DNA from: Syntrophobacterales bacterium
GTDB taxonomy: Bacteria; Desulfobacterota; Desulfobaccia; Desulfobaccales; 0-14-0-80-60-11
NCBI GenBank assembly: GCA_023229795.1
Contig: JALNYP010000003.1
Coordinates: 39,586-103,585 of the forward strand
Reading direction: 5' to 3'
Length of the DNA: 64,000 nt
Below, one piece after another: positions 50,749-57,424 of the stretch. Numbering within the stretch: the stretch's first letter is position 1; every line of letters starts with the position of its first letter. The position numbers were made by a program, and so were the translations under genes. Under the pieces are notes generated by a model that was not told the origin of the DNA, did no database searches, and was given only the letters and a program-made list of their open reading frames with translations.

Positions 50749-50843
50749 TAAAGCCAAACTCGCCGCGAGGTGGGGACGGAAAGCCGCGGGTCTTCTGTAG
50801 GAAGGAAAGACAGCCGGGTTGCCTGGAAAGGCAGCTCGGTTTT
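50749..50843 (+). ncRNA. GEMM-I-type (cyclic di-GMP / cyclic AMP-GMP) riboswitch with coupled terminator
   Basis: AGCCAAACTCGCC-GCGA-GGTGGGGACGGAAAGCC gives the GEMM P2 helix with a GCGA tetraloop. GTCTT/AAGAC forms P3, followed by the conserved CAGCCGGGTTGCC end. The 3' part GGGTTGCC (50815-50822) also pairs with GGCAGCTC (50829-50836), followed by TTTTT. Aptamer and terminator therefore compete, which predicts that ligand binding turns the gene on. Confidence 0.88.
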
Positions 50844-50880
50844 TATATGGCTTCTAACTGATTGACGATAAGGAGTGGTC

Positions 50881-51543
50881 ATGAAGAAGAATATTCCTGG
50901 AGTAATCTTAGGGCTCTGCTTGATAGCGGCCTTGACCTTTGTCGTTGCTGGGACGGCCTTGGCCACTTCTATTACTATCGACAATTATTCCTTTGAGACT
51001 CCTACACTTGCGGACGGTGCGGCCACAACTGGCAGCATTTCCGGCTGGACTTTGTCTCCCAGCGGGGGCGGGGGGGTATGGAACCCAACCATCGCCGATT
51101 ACCCTGGCGGAGTTCCAGACGGCAGTAATGTAGCCTACGTTTTCCAGGCGGCGGAAACCATATCTCAGATCACTTCAGCCACCGTAACCCCAAATTATAA
51201 GTATTCTCTGCAAGTGTATGTGGGCAATGATAAAATTCCAGTGGGTGACTATACCATCCAATTAGTGGCTCACGGCGCCACTGATGTGGTCCTGGCATCT
51301 GCTACCGGCACACCGCCTACCGGGTATTTTGACTTGGTGGATGTGCCGTCATATACGGCTACCGATCCGGATCAATACGGTAAGCCCATTGAGATAAAAT
51401 TGCTTTCCAGCTCTTGGAGACTGCATTTTGATGATGTTCAGCTTGATGGGACGACAGTTCCCCTGCCCTCCACCATGCTCCTCCTGGGCTCCGGTCTGGT
51501 AGGGTTGGGCCTCCTGCGCCGGAAGTGGAATCTGAAAAAGTAA
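50881..51543 (+). CDS. PEP-CTERM-like exported protein 3, riboswitch controlled
   Basis: A 220-residue exported protein from ATG 50881 (ATAAGGAGTGGTC upstream; a GTG six bases earlier is unlikely). The signal peptide is VILGLCLIAALTFVVAGTAL. The domain (IDNYSFETPTLADGAATTGS, then ISGWTLSPSGGGG, then WRLHFDDVQLDG) follows the DUF642-like or CBM-like pattern NxSFExPxxxDG...GW...DNV, different from genes 1 and 2. The C-terminus VPLPSTMLLLGSGLVGLGLL plus RRKWNLKK is the sorting signal. It is preceded by a GEMM riboswitch, so its level should follow cyclic dinucleotide, fitting a role in biofilm or surface matrix. Confidence 0.88.
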   Translation: MKKNIPGVILGLCLIAALTFVVAGTALATSITIDNYSFETPTLADGAATTGSISGWTLSPSGGGGVWNPTIADYPGGVPDGSNVAYVFQAAETISQITSATVTPNYKYSLQVYVGNDKIPVGDYTIQLVAHGATDVVLASATGTPPTGYFDLVDVPSYTATDPDQYGKPIEIKLLSSSWRLHFDDVQLDGTTVPLPSTMLLLGSGLVGLGLLRRKWNLKK

Positions 51544-51572
51544 GCCGCCTCTAAGTTCGATGGGCATTTCCC

Positions 51573-51603
51573 AGGCAGGGCCGATCACGGCCCTGCCTTT
51601 TTT
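51573..51603 (+). terminator. Intrinsic terminator of PEP-CTERM gene 3
   Basis: AGGCAGGGCCG (51573-51583) ATCA CGGCCCTGCCT (51588-51598), then six T. The terminator and about 40 bases before it are nearly identical to those of gene 2. Confidence 0.92.
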
Positions 51604-51651
51604 GGGGCCGCCAGTTCTCCTATTTCCCGCTACTCCATATATAATAGAAAT

Positions 51652-52104
51652 ATGGAATCAGACAGTTATTATATGGGGCTGGCTCTGGCGCAGGCGCGGG
51701 AAGGCCTGGCTGCCGGAGAAGTCCCCGTGGGCGCGGTGCTGGTAGGGGAGGGGGGCGAGGTCCTGGCCCGGGCCTTCAATCAACCCGTCGGGCTTCACGA
51801 CCCCACCGCCCATGCCGAGATTCTGGCGGTGCGGGCCGGGGCGCGGCTTTTGGGGAATTACCGGTTGCCGGGTATAAGCCTTTATGTTACCATTGAACCT
51901 TGTATTATGTGCCTGGGAGCGTTGCTGCACGCCCGTTTGGGCCGCCTGGTGTTCGGCGCGCCGGACCCCAAAGGAGGCGCCTGTGTGTCGCTCTACCGCC
52001 TGCCGGAGGACAGCCGTTTGAACCACCGCCTTGAAGTGACCGGCGGGGTCCGGGAGGAGGAGTGCCGGGGGCTGCTGCAAGAGTTTTTTAAAGCCCGGCG
52101 ATGA
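51652..52104 (+). CDS. tadA: tRNA-specific adenosine deaminase
   Basis: A 150-residue enzyme that converts A34 to inosine in tRNA-Arg. The deaminase zinc motif is complete: HAE at residues 54-56 (DPTAHAEILAVR) and PCIMC with C84 and C87. EVPVGAVLV near the N-terminus and the C-terminal LLQEFFKARR are also typical. Two tRNA-Ser genes lie just downstream on the same strand. Neither is its known substrate, so the grouping is probably only positional. Confidence 0.95.
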   Translation: MESDSYYMGLALAQAREGLAAGEVPVGAVLVGEGGEVLARAFNQPVGLHDPTAHAEILAVRAGARLLGNYRLPGISLYVTIEPCIMCLGALLHARLGRLVFGAPDPKGGACVSLYRLPEDSRLNHRLEVTGGVREEECRGLLQEFFKARR

Positions 52105-52156
52105 TGATGTAGGGGCGGCGTCTCGCCGCCCGCTTGGGGGCGGGGAACCCCGCCTA

Positions 52157-52187
52157 CCGAAAACCGAAAACAGCAAACCGAAAACCG
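52157..52187. repeat. Heptamer tract CCGAAAA x4 (one degenerate)
   Basis: CCGAAAA CCGAAAA CAGCAAA CCGAAAA CCG, eight bases before the first tRNA gene. Confidence 0.85.
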
Positions 52188-52194
52188 TCTTTGC

Positions 52195-52288
52195 GGAGGG
52201 GTACCGAAGAGGCCGTAACGGGGTCGACTCGAAATCGACTTGGGGGCTAATCACTCCCACGTGGGTTCGAATCCCACCCCCTCCGCCA
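52195..52288 (+). tRNA. tRNA-Ser (anticodon CGA), CCA encoded
   Basis: The acceptor stem GGAGGGG (52195-52201) pairs with CCCCTCC, followed by G and CCA. The anticodon arm GTCGA-CTCGAAA-TCGAC gives anticodon CGA. A long variable arm and the T arm GTGGG-TTCGAAT-CCCAC are present. Reads UCG codons. Confidence 0.95.
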
Positions 52289-52297
52289 TTTTTCAGA

Positions 52298-52323
52298 GGC
52301 GAAAAGGCGAAAAGGCGAAAAGG
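52298..52323. repeat. Octamer tract GGCGAAAA x3
   Basis: Three perfect GGCGAAAA units plus GG, directly after the tRNA. It is the same octamer as at 39315-39344. Confidence 0.9.
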
Positions 52324-52389
52324 TTATTTTCCTCTGGTTGCATTAATGCCGCGGCAGGGTATAATGCCTTGCCGGAGGACAAGGCTCAC

Positions 52390-52464
52390 GTAGGGTGCGC
52401 ACTGCGCACCGATATGCTATTTATGGCGGCAGGTAATCGAGGTGGTGCGCGGTGCGCACCCTAC
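52390..52464. repeat. 75-bp palindromic element (GTAGGGTGCGCAC type), copy 1
   Basis: GTAGGGTGCGCACTGCGCAC (from 52390) pairs with the arm at 52444-52464 (ending GTGCGCACCCTAC) with one mismatch. It lies between two tRNA genes. The second, more degenerate copy is at 56033. Confidence 0.85.
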
Positions 52465-52628
52465 AGCTGCCTGGAAACGGTGCAGGGAGCGGCTGGACGG
52501 CCTGGGCATCGGAAATATAAACCAAGGCCAAATTATCCGGCCCGCCGCTCATCCGGTACTTGAGACGAGCTGCGCTTTATTCTATATATATAACGACACG
52601 ACACCGGAATTCCTGAACTCACCCACGC

Positions 52629-52721
52629 GGAGAGATGCCCGAGAGGCTGAAGGGGCACGATTGGAAATCGTGTGAGCGCCTAATAAGTGCTCCGAGGGTT
52701 CGAATCCCTCTCTCTCCGCCA
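52629..52721 (+). tRNA. tRNA-Ser (anticodon GGA), CCA encoded
   Basis: The acceptor GGAGAGA (52629-52635) pairs with TCTCTCC, then G and CCA. The anticodon arm CACGA-TTGGAAA-TCGTG gives anticodon GGA. A long variable arm and T arm GAGGG-TTCGAAT-CCCTC follow. Reads UCC/UCU. Confidence 0.95.
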
Positions 52722-52759
52722 TTTTCAGCAGTCAGCAGCCGTTATCCCATGACACCCCC

Positions 52760-53443
52760 ATGTCGCTCAATCGGAAACTGCTCATAGCCTTTGCCGGTCT
52801 CTTTGTAGTGTTCGCTCTGATCCTCTTTCTGGCGGCCGGCACGATCTTTTGGCCGTCTGGGTGGGCCTTCCTGGCCCTGTTTTTCGGCGCTGATGCCGCC
52901 TTGGGCATCTGGCTGCTCAGGTATGCACCTGGATTGCTCCGGGAGCGCCTGACCGGCTTCGGCAAACCCGGTGAGCCGGCCTGGGATAAAGTGTTTTTCG
53001 TGCTGGTGCAAGTGTTCTTCGTGGCCTGGCTGATCCTGATGCCCCTCGATGCCGTGCGCTTTCACTGGTCGCACCTGCCGGGCTGGCTCCAGGAGGTGGG
53101 AGCACTGCTGCTGCTCGGTTCGTTCTACCTCTTTTTCCTGACGTTCCGGGAAAACCCCTATGCCTCGGCAGTGGTCCGCGTCCAAACAGAGCGCGGGCAA
53201 ACGGTGATCTCCACCGGCCCGTATCATTATGTGCGCCATCCGATGTATGCTGCGGTTATCCCCTTCTCGGTCGGCACCGCCCTCGTGCTGGGCTCCTGGT
53301 ATGGGGTGCTCATGGGGCTGATCTTTATCGCCGCCATAGCCTTTCGGGCCGTGCGGGAGGAACGCGTGCTGCGAGCCGGACTGCCCGGATATGAAGAGTA
53401 TATGGCCCAGGTGAAATATCGCCTCATCCCGCATGTCTGGTAG
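52760..53443 (+). CDS. Isoprenylcysteine carboxyl methyltransferase-family membrane protein
   Basis: A 227-residue integral membrane methyltransferase of the ICMT/PEMT type. Five to six hydrophobic helices (LLIAFAGLFVVFALILFLAA and others) surround the family motif GPYHYVRHPMYAAVIPF near residue 155, followed by REERVLRAGLPGYEEYMAQV, the SAM-binding end. Bacterial members methylate unknown small molecules or lipids; protein prenylation is not expected here. It stands alone between tRNA-Ser and the VOC gene. Confidence 0.88.
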   Translation: MSLNRKLLIAFAGLFVVFALILFLAAGTIFWPSGWAFLALFFGADAALGIWLLRYAPGLLRERLTGFGKPGEPAWDKVFFVLVQVFFVAWLILMPLDAVRFHWSHLPGWLQEVGALLLLGSFYLFFLTFRENPYASAVVRVQTERGQTVISTGPYHYVRHPMYAAVIPFSVGTALVLGSWYGVLMGLIFIAAIAFRAVREERVLRAGLPGYEEYMAQVKYRLIPHVW

Positions 53444-53520
53444 CCGGGGCCGCGACTGCTTGCACTTGCCGTCAGCCGTACCTACTTTTTCTGTAATTTC
53501 GAGAAAAAGGAGGCATGGCC

Positions 53521-53901
53521 ATGTTCAGCGTGGTGCACTTTGAAATTCCCGCGGATGATGTCGAGCGGGCCCGAAAATTCTACGGCGAGCTGTTTGGTTG
53601 GAAGATTGAGAAATTCACCGGTCCCACTCCCATGGACTACTGGGGAATTACGACCGGCGCCGTACCAGGCGAGATGGGCTTGCTTGAGGGCGGGATGATG
53701 AAGCGGCAGGCCCCTGAGCAACAGATTACGATTTATATTAACGTGCCGTCGGTCGCCGAGTATGCGGACAAGGTCACGAAGCTGGGGGGCCAGGTGCGCT
53801 TTCCCCAGACGGCTATCCCCGGAATGGGATACTTCGCCGTGTGTCTCGACCTGGAAAATAACGGCTTCGGGATTTGGGAGAATAACCCCAGCGCCAAATG
53901 A
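53521..53901 (+). CDS. VOC (glyoxalase/bleomycin resistance) superfamily protein
   Basis: A 126-residue protein. AAGGAGG at 53507-53513 fits ATG 53521 better than ATG 53515. It reads FSVVHFEIPADDVERARKFY, then ELFGWKIEKF, then VAEYADKVTKLGGQVRFPQT and ends DLENNGFGIWE. This is the paired beta-alpha-beta-beta-beta VOC fold. H7 (VHFEIP) and E (GIWE) may bind metal. The substrate is unknown; related proteins are often annotated as 27-kDa antigen-like or glyoxalase-like. Confidence 0.87.
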   Translation: MFSVVHFEIPADDVERARKFYGELFGWKIEKFTGPTPMDYWGITTGAVPGEMGLLEGGMMKRQAPEQQITIYINVPSVAEYADKVTKLGGQVRFPQTAIPGMGYFAVCLDLENNGFGIWENNPSAK

Positions 53902-54017
53902 ATGCGGTTTGCCGTTTTCCGCGTTCCATAAAAGCCCGGACGAAAATTGGGGTTGATATCGCGGCCAGACTCAAGCAAAATATGCTAATATTATTAACGA
54001 AAAACCCTGAAATTAAC

Positions 54018-54042
54018 AACCGCGAACGGTAAACGGAAAACA
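54018..54042. repeat. Degenerate heptamer tract before dnaX
   Basis: CGCGAAC GGTAAAC GGAAAAC AG, a decayed seven-base tract ending six bases before the dnaX start. Confidence 0.55.
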
Positions 54043-54048
54043 GTCCCC

Positions 54049-55695
54049 ATGGCGTATCAGGTTCTGGCCCGGAAATGGCGTCCCCAAACCTTTGAGGAAG
54101 TAGTGGGCCAGGAGCCCATCACCCGCACCCTGCAGAATGCCCTGACCGCCGGCCGGGTGGCCCACGCCTTCCTCTTCAACGGCCCCCGGGGGGTCGGCAA
54201 GACCTCGGTGGCCCGCATCCTGGCCAAGGCCCTGAACTGCGTCAACGGCCCCACCCCGCACCCCGACAACACCTGCCAGTTGTGCCAGGAGATCACTAAC
54301 GGCTCCTCTTTGGACGTGCTGGAAATCGACGGCGCCTCCAACCGGGGCATCGACGAAGTCCGGGACCTGCGAGAAAAGATCAAGTACATGCCGACCCAGG
54401 GCAAGTACCGGGTCTATATCATCGACGAAGTCCACATGCTCACCAAGGAGGCCTTTAACGCCCTGTTAAAGACCCTGGAGGAGCCCCCGGCCCACGCGGT
54501 CTTCATCCTGGCCACCACCGAGCCCCACAAGGTGCCGGTGACCATCCTGTCCCGCTGCCAGCGCTACGATTTCAGGCGCATCCCCACCGGGGTGATCCAG
54601 GCGCACCTGGCCAAGCTGGCCGCGCAGGAGGGCTGGCAGATCGACCCGGAAGGACTGGCCCTGGTGTCCCGGGCCGCGGAAGGGGGCCTGCGGGACGCCC
54701 AGGGATTCCTGGACCAGGTGGTGACCTTCGGGGGCGAGGGCGTCAGCGCCGCGGAAATCGCCCGCATCCTGGGGGTGACCGACCGGGGCGCGCTCCTGGG
54801 GGCGCTGCAGGCCATCATCGAACGGAACGGCCCTGACCTCCTCAACCTGATCGAGGAACTGTATAATCAGGGCCAGGACCTGCGGCGGTTTTACCAGGAG
54901 CTGATGCTCTACGCCCGGCATCTGCTGGTGGCGGGGCTGCACCCCGAGGCCCGGCACCTGGCCGCAGTGGCCGATACCGAGTGGGACGAACTGGCCCGCC
55001 TGGCCAAGCGGACTCCGGCCGTCCACCTGCATAACCTCCTGAGCGTCCTGCTCCTGGGGGAAGAGGAGTTAAAAAAGTCTCCCAACCCCCGGCTGGCCCT
55101 CGAAGTCCTGCTGCTCCGGATAATTCACCTGGAGCCGGTCCTGCCCCTCGGCGAGTGGCTGACCCGGCTGGAGGCCCTGGCGCGGCGCCTGGAAACCGGG
55201 CCGCGGCCGGCCTCCGCCCCCGACGCGGCGGTAGAGATGAAAAGGCCTCCGGTCGCGCCGGCCGCGCCGACGCCGCCGGCCCCGGCCAGTCCGGTCGCGC
55301 CGCCGCCTGCTCCGGTTCTTCCGGCCGACGCCGGCCCGGGGGATCAGTGGCAGGCCTTTATGCAGTTTGTCCAGGAGCAGGAAAACGGCCCCCTGTTCGG
55401 CAAGCTGGCCCAAAGCCGGTTGGCGGAGCGGTCGGACCGGTGCTTAAAGATCGTCATGGGACGCGCCTGGAACGCCACCGGGGCCCGATACGAACCCCGG
55501 CTTAAGGAATTGGCCCGGACCTTTTTCGGGCCGGATTATGACCTGGAAATTGAACTGGAAGCGCCCAAAGTCCAGAAGAAGAGCCCGGCGGCCCCTAAAA
55601 AGCCTTTGGATATGAAGAAGCTCCAGCAACAGGCCCTGGAGATTTTCGGGGGCGAATGGCTCCCGAGCCCCCCGGGCAAGGAGGAACCTGAGTGA
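54049..55695 (+). CDS. dnaX: DNA polymerase III subunit gamma/tau
   Basis: A 548-residue clamp-loader ATPase. Walker A GPRGVGKTS is near residue 45, the zinc module with cysteines (CVNGP...CQLC) follows, then the DExx box IDEVHMLTKEAFNALLKTLE and sensor SRCQRYDFRRI. Domain III ends near residue 360, then a Pro/Ala linker and a tau-like C-terminus. An A-AAA-AAG sequence lies in frame at 55071-55077, where programmed slippage could make a shorter or altered product. It is followed by ybaB (overlap) and recR, the common dnaX-ybaB-recR order. Confidence 0.96.
   Translation: MAYQVLARKWRPQTFEEVVGQEPITRTLQNALTAGRVAHAFLFNGPRGVGKTSVARILAKALNCVNGPTPHPDNTCQLCQEITNGSSLDVLEIDGASNRGIDEVRDLREKIKYMPTQGKYRVYIIDEVHMLTKEAFNALLKTLEEPPAHAVFILATTEPHKVPVTILSRCQRYDFRRIPTGVIQAHLAKLAAQEGWQIDPEGLALVSRAAEGGLRDAQGFLDQVVTFGGEGVSAAEIARILGVTDRGALLGALQAIIERNGPDLLNLIEELYNQGQDLRRFYQELMLYARHLLVAGLHPEARHLAAVADTEWDELARLAKRTPAVHLHNLLSVLLLGEEELKKSPNPRLALEVLLLRIIHLEPVLPLGEWLTRLEALARRLETGPRPASAPDAAVEMKRPPVAPAAPTPPAPASPVAPPPAPVLPADAGPGDQWQAFMQFVQEQENGPLFGKLAQSRLAERSDRCLKIVMGRAWNATGARYEPRLKELARTFFGPDYDLEIELEAPKVQKKSPAAPKKPLDMKKLQQQALEIFGGEWLPSPPGKEEPE
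55071..55077 (+). promoter_or_regulatory. A AAA AAG slippery heptamer in dnaX
   Basis: The heptamer is in the frame TTA AAA AAG, at the end of clamp-loader domain III. GAGGAG lies just upstream and could stimulate a shift. The +1 frame ends after 14 codons; the -1 frame stays open to 55505. Confidence 0.45.
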
Positions 55696-56003
55696 GAGAT
55701 TTGAGCGGGATGATGAAGCAGGCCCAGAAGCTGCAAGCCAAGATGATGGCGATGCAGGAGGAAATCGGCAACCGGACGGTGACCGCCCAGGCCGGCGGCG
55801 GCATGGTGGAGGCCGTGGTCAACGGCCGCCAGGAACTGCTGTCGCTGAAGATCGACCCGGAGGTGGTGGTCCCCGACGACGTGGAGATGCTCCAGGACCT
55901 GATCCAGGCCGCCATCAACGAGGCCTTGAATCGGGCCAAAGAGATGATGGCCGCCGAAATGGCCAAGCTTACCGGCGGTATGCAGATTCCGGGATTATTT
56001 TGA
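55692..56003 (+). CDS. YbaB/EbfC nucleoid-associated protein
   Basis: A 103-residue DNA-binding protein. It starts with GTG at 55692, overlapping the dnaX stop (GTGA). The family pattern is seen: MKQAQKLQAKMMAMQEEIGN, a beta core TVTAQAGGGMVEAVVNGRQE, LSLKIDPEVV and a C-terminal helix AAEMAKLTGGMQIPGLF. It forms dimers that coat DNA and is normally co-transcribed with dnaX and recR. Confidence 0.95.
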   Translation: MRDLSGMMKQAQKLQAKMMAMQEEIGNRTVTAQAGGGMVEAVVNGRQELLSLKIDPEVVVPDDVEMLQDLIQAAINEALNRAKEMMAAEMAKLTGGMQIPGLF

Positions 56004-56032
56004 GGATGAGCTAACAGCTATTCTCAGCTGAT

Positions 56033-56085
56033 GTAGGGTGCGCACCGCGCACCATTAACCGGTCAAGGCGCACGCGGTGCGTCAT
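56033..56085. repeat. Palindromic element (GTAGGGTGCGCAC type), copy 2
   Basis: GTAGGGTGCGCACCGCGCAC followed, 15 bases later, by the degenerate arm GGCGCACGCGGTGCGTCAT. It lies between ybaB and recR. Confidence 0.7.
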
Positions 56086-56102
56086 ATAATTAAGGAAGTT
56101 AC

Positions 56103-56708
56103 ATGTCAGGAAACGCATACCCGGCCGCCTTGCGGCGGGTGATCGTGGGTCTGAGCAAATGGCCCGGGGTGGGGGAAAAGACCGCCACGCGCCTGGCCAT
56201 GCACCTGCTGCGCTCGCCCGAAGCCGAGGTGCTGGAACTGGCCCGCGCCTTGATGGAACTCAAGGAGAAGATTCGGCTGTGCCGGCGCTGCTACGCCTTT
56301 GCCGACCAGGAATTCTGTCCCATCTGCGCCAACCCGGGCCGGGCCCAGGGCCAGATCATGGTGGTGGCCGAGCCGGGGGACCTGTTGGCCCTGGAGAAAG
56401 TGGGCTGGTTCCAGGGCCTCTACCACGTCCTGGGGGGCCTGATTTCGCCCCTGGAAGGGGTGGGGCCCGACGATATCCGCAGCATGGAACTCCTGGACCG
56501 GGTCATGAAGGATGGGATCAAGGAGGTCATCCTGGGCCTCAACCCCTCTCTCGAAGGCGAGACTACCACCACTTATCTCGCCCAGGAACTGCGGCCCCTG
56601 GGGGTCAAGGTCACCCGCATCGCCTACGGCCTGCCCATGGGCGGCGAAATCAAGTACGCCGACCAGCAGACCTTGAAGGAGTCGCTGAATCATCGGGTGG
56701 AGACATAG
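56103..56708 (+). CDS. recR: Recombination mediator RecR
   Basis: A 201-residue protein that helps load RecA at gaps with RecFO. Helix-hairpin-helix SKWPGVGEKTATRLAMHLL is near residue 20, the zinc finger CRRCYAFADQEFCPIC follows (about residues 60-75) and the TOPRIM domain starts with GQIMVVAEPGDLLALEK and ends with GLPMGGEIKYADQQTL. It is in the dnaX-ybaB-recR group, separated from ybaB by a palindromic repeat. Confidence 0.97.
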   Translation: MSGNAYPAALRRVIVGLSKWPGVGEKTATRLAMHLLRSPEAEVLELARALMELKEKIRLCRRCYAFADQEFCPICANPGRAQGQIMVVAEPGDLLALEKVGWFQGLYHVLGGLISPLEGVGPDDIRSMELLDRVMKDGIKEVILGLNPSLEGETTTTYLAQELRPLGVKVTRIAYGLPMGGEIKYADQQTLKESLNHRVET

Positions 56709-56743
56709 GCAGTTATCAGTGGTCAGTAAAAGCATTTTTAAAT

Positions 56744-57064
56744 ATGAAGACGGATATCCCTAAATCTAAGGTGCAGATTTCATTTCCTAAAGAAATGATC
56801 GCCGAGTTTTGCCGAAGGCATCACATCAAGAAGTTGGCGATTTTCGGGTCTGCTCTGCGTCCCGACTTCCGGGCCGACAGCGATATCGATGTCTTGGTGG
56901 AATTTGAACCGGACCATATTCCCGGGTTAGCGTTTTTTGCCATGGCAGATGAGTTGTCAGAAATTCTCGGCAGAAAAGTGGATTTGAATACTCCTCAATG
57001 TTTGAGCCGCTATTTTCGGGATGAAGTTTTAAAAGAGGCGGTAGTTCAGTATGTTGAAAGATGA
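56744..57064 (+). CDS. MNT-type nucleotidyltransferase, probable antitoxin (MntA-like)
   Basis: A 106-residue minimal nucleotidyltransferase. The GS motif is at residues 35-36 (FGSALRPDFRADSDID) and the metal pair D47-x-D49; a third carboxylate lies in GRKVDLNTP. Such proteins normally AMPylate and silence a HEPN toxin encoded next to them. No HEPN gene is present here, so it is an orphan or acts on a distant partner. The start is ATG 56744 without a strong ribosome site. A different antitoxin-like gene follows 13 bp downstream. Confidence 0.85.
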   Translation: MKTDIPKSKVQISFPKEMIAEFCRRHHIKKLAIFGSALRPDFRADSDIDVLVEFEPDHIPGLAFFAMADELSEILGRKVDLNTPQCLSRYFRDEVLKEAVVQYVER

Positions 57065-57077
57065 TAGAGGTGGGTGA

Positions 57078-57320
57078 ATGGAAGCCTCGAGAGGTACGGA
57101 AGAACTGATCCTTAAAGTTAAGGCCATCGCTCAAAGCACGGAAGGGGATTTGTTGAGGCGCCTTGTGGACATTCTTTATGAGCGGGCTTCGGGGCAGGAA
57201 AAATATGATAACGAGCCCTTAACCCCAGAAGATTTGGAGGCGATCCAAAGGGGCAAGGAAGATATTAAGCATGGCCGGGTTCTGACCCTAGAAGAATACG
57301 AAAGAAAATACGGGTTATGA
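57078..57320 (+). CDS. RelB/ParD-like antitoxin, orphan
   Basis: An 80-residue protein. The N-terminal half is helical (EELILKVKAIAQSTEGDLLR, RLVDILYERAS) and the C-terminal half EPLTPEDLEAIQRGKEDIKH, VLTLEEYERKYGL matches the toxin-wrapping tail of small antitoxins paired with RelE/ParE toxins. Its stop overlaps the ATG of a toxin-like reading frame (ATGA), the usual antitoxin-toxin coupling, but that toxin is truncated after 28 codons. Confidence 0.75.
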   Translation: MEASRGTEELILKVKAIAQSTEGDLLRRLVDILYERASGQEKYDNEPLTPEDLEAIQRGKEDIKHGRVLTLEEYERKYGL

Positions 57321-57403
57321 ACTATCCCGTCGAAGTAACCGCCGAGGCTGAGAAAAAAATGACCCATCACCTCATTTGCCTTTTACCGAAAACCGAAAAC
57401 TGA
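57317..57403 (+). pseudogene. Truncated RelE/ParE-type toxin remnant
   Basis: ATG 57317 overlaps the antitoxin stop. The frame reads NYPVEVTAEAEKKMTHHLIC, like the N-terminus of RelE/ParE toxins (TYxVEITPEAEKxL), then runs into a heptamer tract at 57386 and stops at 57401. About 60 residues of the toxin are lost. Confidence 0.65.
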
Positions 57404-57415
57404 TAACCGAAAACC
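57386..57415. repeat. Heptamer tract CCGAAAA x4 (one degenerate)
   Basis: CCGAAAA CCGAAAA CTGATAA CCGAAAA CC, ending ten bases before the rodA start and lying at the breakpoint of the toxin remnant. Confidence 0.85.
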
Positions 57416-57424
57416 TTCCTAATA

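Larger units (their letters stand above)
50406..50880. other. Region between PEP-CTERM genes 2 and 3
   Basis: No gene. It holds the terminator of gene 2, a GC-rich stretch (50466-50630) without recognisable content, an AT-rich run, a promoter and a GEMM-type riboswitch for gene 3. Confidence 0.75.
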
